35,644 nucleotides of DNA, taken from Pseudomonadota bacterium (lineage in GTDB: Bacteria > Bdellovibrionota_B > Oligoflexia > Oligoflexales > CAIYRB01). Positions 32,854 through 35,644 of the stretch are shown in pieces (position 1 is the stretch's first letter; the number at the start of each line of letters is the position of its first letter). Below the pieces are notes generated by a model. That model worked only from the letters and a program-made list of their open reading frames with translations. It was not told the DNA's origin and searched no databases. The stretch covers positions 1-35,644 of the forward strand of contig JAPLFY010000099.1 of NCBI GenBank assembly GCA_026390435.1, read 5' to 3'. Made by a program: the position numbers and the translations under genes.

Positions 32854-34317
32854 TCAGAAGTTGGAGATAAAGGATTCGAGGTGGGAGGAGTCCTTCTCCT
32901 TTTTGCCCTTAGCCGGCTTCCTTGTCGCCACGTGCGACTTGGCGTATGCCGAGTCGGAGAAGCTAGAGAAGTCGGACACGGCCGAGATGGCCGATACACT
33001 CGAGATGGCCGCGAAATCCGAGAAGGCCGCGAAATCCGAGACTGCAGAGACCGCTGAGCCTTTCGCCTTAGCGACGCGGGTCGCTCCGGTGACTCCCATG
33101 GTCAGGCTGCCTTCGCTGTCGATCAGCTCGTCAGCAGCCCCTTTGTAGTCCACCTTGCTGGCCCGGCGGCGAAGGAACCAACCAAGCAGCAGGAGCCCGA
33201 AAGCACTCGCACCAGTGACCGCGTACGGTTTGTACTGATCAATGCGTGAGGGAGCTTGGCCATTCACCTGAATAGACACCATGCTGTCCCAAGCCGCGGC
33301 GAAGGAAGGGTCCTTCTCGGTACCGAATTGGTTGGCCAAATCGGTGTAGGTCATCATGAACTGCTTATCTTGGCCGGATACGAGCACATGCATCTGCATC
33401 ATGGAGAATTCGCGGATGTTGAGGCTCGAGTAGACAAGAAGACCGTCGTTGTTACCATGGTAGTTAAAGAACTTGTGTTCCATAATCTTGAAATCGCTAA
33501 CCGAAGGATCAGAGCCAAAACTGCGGATCAGTTCTGCCTTGAATTGCTCGGCTCGCTTTTCATCGATCGGCGATGCCTTATGAATCGCGGCGACCGTAAT
33601 GTTGCGCTGGTATTTAATTTGACCAGGCGCAACATTAGTAACTGCCGGCTCACGCATCACTAGCGACAAGGAACCGGTCTGGGTCGATACCTGCCACCCT
33701 TTAGGCGGGTTAATGACCACACCAAGCTCGCTCAAAGTGAACGGCGCACCATCGCTGGTGAAGTTGCCCGAAGCAGTTGCAGCGTCCGCTGGGGTGCTGG
33801 TTGCTTCTGGCGCCTTCACCGTAGTCGTCTCGACAGCGCTAGTTTTAGCGATCTCGGTAGTTTTAGCGATCTCGGTGGTTTTAGCCGGGCTCTTTTCAGC
33901 AGTAGCTGGTTTAGCTTCTTGGCTGACGGGAGCGGCTGATTCGGATTCCGCTGCTACAGATTTGCTAACTTTGTGGCGCTTTTTCGCCGTGTGAGTGCGA
34001 GCACGTTTGCTCTTAGATTTTTTTACCGGCTTAGCGTCGGCTGCTGCACCTTGATCACCGTCGGACATAGCGGCCATGGTAGCGCCACTATCTGCCGAAG
34101 GTGCTGATGCAGTCGCTTCACTGCCAAGCAGGTCAGACGGTTCACCGGCAGATTCTGCTGGTGCTGATGCAGTTTCGGTTTCGTCGCTCGGCATTGCGCT
34201 GGATTCGAAGCTGGAGGCAGCATCGTCTTGGGCAAGGGCCATCTGCGAACTAAACCAGATCATTGCCCCTATGAGGGCGGACGGGACGGTGTGTCGAAAT
34301 ACTGGACTGGAAAACAT
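32854..34317 (-). CDS. Membrane protein with signal peptide, periplasmic domain, one TM helix and a low-complexity tail
   Basis: I use ATG 34317 (487 aa). The longest frame begins at GTG 34413, but the predicted promoter places the transcript start only a few bases upstream of that codon. A TTG at 34323 with GGAG at good spacing is also possible. After the signal peptide (cleavage near QMALA) comes an Ala/Ser/Glu- then Lys-rich disordered region with an EIAKTT tandem repeat. A domain of about 150 residues follows (FTLSELGVVINPPKGWQVST...HKFFNYHGNNDGLLVYSSLN). Then come a transmembrane helix at about 365-382 (FGLLLLGWFLRRR) and a cytoplasmic tail with SAVSDF/FSDFAAISS repeats. I recognise no family. 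The PPKGW region resembles periplasmic lipoprotein folds, but the function is unknown. Confidence 0.82.
   Translation of the reverse strand: MFSSPVFRHTVPSALIGAMIWFSSQMALAQDDAASSFESSAMPSDETETASAPAESAGEPSDLLGSEATASAPSADSGATMAAMSDGDQGAAADAKPVKKSKSKRARTHTAKKRHKVSKSVAAESESAAPVSQEAKPATAEKSPAKTTEIAKTTEIAKTSAVETTTVKAPEATSTPADAATASGNFTSDGAPFTLSELGVVINPPKGWQVSTQTGSLSLVMREPAVTNVAPGQIKYQRNITVAAIHKASPIDEKRAEQFKAELIRSFGSDPSVSDFKIMEHKFFNYHGNNDGLLVYSSLNIREFSMMQMHVLVSGQDKQFMMTYTDLANQFGTEKDPSFAAAWDSMVSIQVNGQAPSRIDQYKPYAVTGASAFGLLLLGWFLRRRASKVDYKGAADELIDSEGSLTMGVTGATRVAKAKGSAVSAVSDFAAFSDFAAISSVSAISAVSDFSSFSDSAYAKSHVATRKPAKGKKEKDSSHLESFISNF
33007..33041. repeat. 18-bp tandem repeat inside the Ser/Ala/Phe-rich tail
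   Basis: GGCCGCGAAATCCGAGA occurs at 33007-33023 and 33025-33041 (18-bp period, multiple of three). It lies within a longer degenerate array from about 32960 to 33060 that encodes SDFAAFSDFAAISS-type repeats. Length changes here would keep the reading frame. Confidence 0.65.
33843..33885. repeat. 18-bp tandem repeat encoding KTTEIA
   Basis: TTTTAGCGATCTCGGTAG (33843-33860) is followed by the same unit with one change (33861-33878) and a 7-bp partial third copy. On the minus strand it encodes the repeated hexapeptide KTTEIA in the disordered region of the membrane protein. Confidence 0.75.
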
Positions 34318-34401
34318 CAACAATGGGCAACTCCATAACAATGAGGAAAGGGAAGAGGACCAAAACAACGGGGAGAAAGGAAAAGGGAGACTCTCTAGAC
34401 C

Positions 34402-34417
34402 GTCGGTGAGCACCGAC
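34402..34417. promoter_or_regulatory. Palindrome at the predicted transcript start
   Basis: GTCGGTG (34402-34408) and CACCGAC (34411-34417) form a perfect 7-bp inverted repeat with a 2-bp centre. It lies just downstream of the -10 at 34430-34425. It would sit at +1 of the minus-strand transcript, either as a repressor operator or as a protective 5' stem-loop in the mRNA. Confidence 0.45.
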
Positions 34418-34424
34418 TAAAAGG

Positions 34425-34453
34425 ACTATATTAAAAGTTTAACATTAAGTCAA
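34425..34453 (-). promoter_or_regulatory. Near-consensus sigma70 promoter
   Basis: On the minus strand TTGACT (34453-34448) and TATAGT (34430-34425) are separated by exactly 17 bp in an AT-rich stretch. Transcription would begin near 34418 and give a leader of about 100 nt before ATG 34317. This is the best promoter match I found in the window. Confidence 0.7.
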
Positions 34454-34592
34454 ATTTTATTTAACATTCTTAAAAACTCATAGAATAACCATAGAATAAG
34501 GCTCGCATGTCTCTCTCCTTCCCTGTCTCTGTGGTCTAAACCAATAAAATCAGTCACTTATACAAGGATTAGATAATGTGATCGAGTTCGAC

Positions 34593-34628
34593 ATCGTCGA
34601 CATCGTCGGCATCGTCGGCATCGTCGGT
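34593..34628. repeat. Four tandem 9-bp units
   Basis: ATCGTCGAC, ATCGTCGGC, ATCGTCGGC and ATCGTCGGT run end to end with a degenerate half unit before them. The period is a multiple of three, but no supported gene covers it. Confidence 0.75.
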
Positions 34629-34734
34629 TGGCTAAAAAGGCCAAGATACTGCGCGCCGTCGCACCGGTTTAATCAGGGGCAGGCCCAAGGTACGCCTTGT
34701 GGGAAATAGCTGCCAAATATCTCTCCCGTGCTCA

Positions 34735-34810
34735 AGATTCCGCTGCGTATCCAGTCTTATATGCAGCCAAATCATGAGATGGTATGGTAGATTCCGCTGC
34801 ATATACCCAG
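34735..34810. repeat. Imperfect direct repeat, 54-bp spacing
   Basis: AGATTCCGCTGCGTATCCAG (34735-34754) recurs as AGATTCCGCTGC-ATATACCCAG (34789-34810), with the first 12 bases identical. It lies just beyond the truncated 3' end of the HNH gene and may reflect a local duplication. Confidence 0.55.
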
Positions 34811-34834
34811 ATGGCGGATGCACGAATGCCAAAG

Positions 34835-35644
34835 TTAAATAATAAGATCGATACGATCTAACTCGATCATCATCTTCTCCTGGCACCGAGACCCATCCGG
34901 ATGCATGTGCCTACACTGCCCTTGATCTCTCAGCCAAACCTGATGCCGCACGGCAGCGGGTATATATCTACCTGCAGTGTTTTGTTGCTGCCGCGTCGCA
35001 GCGATATTGGGGCCATCTTTTGGTGGTGCCACTGCGGCATCATTGTTCTCGACAGGGTTCTCGACATTGTTGTTCTGGCACTCCAGGTCATCATCACGAT
35101 GGCCATGCTTCGCGGCAGCGCGCTCGGCCTTGCGCATAGGATCTCGTTTGGTGAGCAAGTCGCCCACGGCTTTCATAAAAATCTCTGCATCAGTTGGCAC
35201 GGAGCCACCAGCAGCTAAAACTTCGCGAGCCCTCTCCAGCATGGCCACTTGTGACTTAGTAAGTATAAGCTTTAACTCGCAGATCTCTTCCTCAGGCAAC
35301 AGCTCACCATCTGGGGTGACGCGAGACATAAAAAGCTTAGCCTCCCTGAGGCTCTTACCTCTGATATTTTCCAGTACGACCTTGCGATTAGCCCGCGTGA
35401 TCTTGGCCGAGATCAGTGCCAAATGAGACAGCGAGATTTCGCCTGCTTCGAGCAAAAGCTTTGCTTCTGGTATGAATCTAAGGGTCCGAGCTGCGGCCGA
35501 TCTCTTTAGGTACTGATCTTTGGTTAAGGCTATATGCCGCGCAAATTTTTCTACCGACATGCCGCAGCTAGGAGCAGCTCGGCGAAGCTCAAGCTCGCCA
35601 ATGACCCTCAGCGACCGCATCGTCAGGGATTTTTCTTCCCGGTG
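34835..35644 (-). pseudogene. HNH endonuclease-family gene, C-terminally truncated and cut by the window edge
   Basis: The frame is open to the last base of the window, so the 5' end may lie outside. An internal ATG at 35620 would give 261 aa. The N-terminal half is the helical DUF222-like region typical of multicopy HNH proteins (LRFIPEAKLLLEAGEISLSHLALISAK, GKSLREAKLFMSRV). A polar Asn-rich linker follows, then the start of the HNH domain: RYIPAAVRHQVWLRDQGQC...DGSRCQEKMMIELDRIDLII-stop. In intact relatives this point reads (I/L)DHI and continues with GG...N...C..HN. Here the first catalytic His is Arg and the rest is missing, so nuclease activity should be lost. It is most likely a decaying gene copy. 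Confidence 0.72.

Larger units (their letters stand above)
34454..34834. other. Region without a convincing gene, containing repeats
   Basis: Together with the leader and promoter of the membrane-protein gene, 517 bp (34318-34834) hold no convincing gene. The first 60 bp are AT-rich (likely upstream promoter DNA), followed by a C/T-rich patch (34509-34535). A 9-bp tandem array lies at 34593-34628 and an imperfect 54-bp-spaced direct repeat at 34735-34810. An 84-codon minus-strand frame (34632-34886) overlaps the end of the HNH gene and shows no recognisable protein. The stretch may be the decayed 3' end of the HNH gene plus spacer. Confidence 0.5.

Noticed and set aside
32861-34420. Long plus-strand frames opposite the low-complexity membrane protein
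   Set aside because: They are mirror images of repetitive Ala/Ser/Lys codons. The minus-strand gene has the promoter, signal peptide and TM helix.
34632-34886. 84-codon minus-strand ORF as the frameshifted HNH C-terminus
   Set aside because: None of the expected GG, N, C..HN motifs appear in it, and its N-terminus overlaps the HNH frame by chance.
1-35644. tRNA/rRNA genes, CRISPR arrays, insertion sequences, prophage or att sites
   Set aside because: I saw no TPsiC-arm motif, regularly spaced repeats, transposase or integrase.

Overview
The window is about 35.6 kb of gene-dense, roughly 50-55% GC chromosomal DNA from a Gram-negative bacterium with two membranes. Signal peptides, lipoproteins, a complete RND/TolC efflux operon and a C-terminal processing protease all point that way. 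Several traits fit a Bdellovibrionota/Oligoflexia-type or related deltaproteobacterial lineage better than an enteric one: degenerate lipoboxes ending in A/S-C, pseudo-receiver proteins, a CheB-CheR fusion, and a decaying HNH gene of a family often multicopy in such genomes. This placement is inference. I see no tRNA, rRNA, CRISPR array, integrase or insertion sequence.

Left part (1-6.6 kb): two lipoprotein genes, the first cut by the window edge. Then comes a translationally coupled pair on the plus strand: a TVP38/TMEM64 membrane domain fused to a disulfide oxidoreductase, and a CDP-alcohol phosphotransferase. Facing it is an XRE regulator-DUF547 pair. An atypical response regulator and a second XRE regulator follow.

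Middle part (6.6-15 kb): an unrecognised 219-aa protein lies downstream of a 977-aa CheB-CheR-PAS fusion, which may itself be preceded by an overlapping 41-aa ORF. Divergently there is a 735-aa NADH-dehydrogenase-like/SelD fusion. A small secreted protein and the purK-purE operon follow.

Efflux region (15.3-22.8 kb): a four-gene plus-strand operon encodes a TolC-type channel, a short adaptor apparently lacking the alpha-helical hairpin, an RND transporter, and a three-part lipoprotein. The lipoprotein joins a serine beta-lactamase-like hydrolase, a ricin-type lectin domain and a bulb-type lectin domain.

Right part (22.9-35.6 kb): on the minus strand, a probable operon runs from a tail-specific protease (prc) through a DCC thiol-disulfide protein to a 689-aa fusion of a ferritin-like diiron domain (DUF455) with an ATP-grasp ligase. 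This is the best candidate here for an undescribed enzyme system. Further along are an exported protein of unknown function and a glycerophosphodiesterase. Divergent from prc is a two-pseudo-receiver, tail-anchored protein whose end meets fur at a shared palindrome. The window closes with a membrane protein bearing a low-complexity tail, driven by a near-consensus promoter; then a 517-bp stretch without a gene that carries tandem repeats; and finally a truncated HNH-nuclease gene that runs off the edge.
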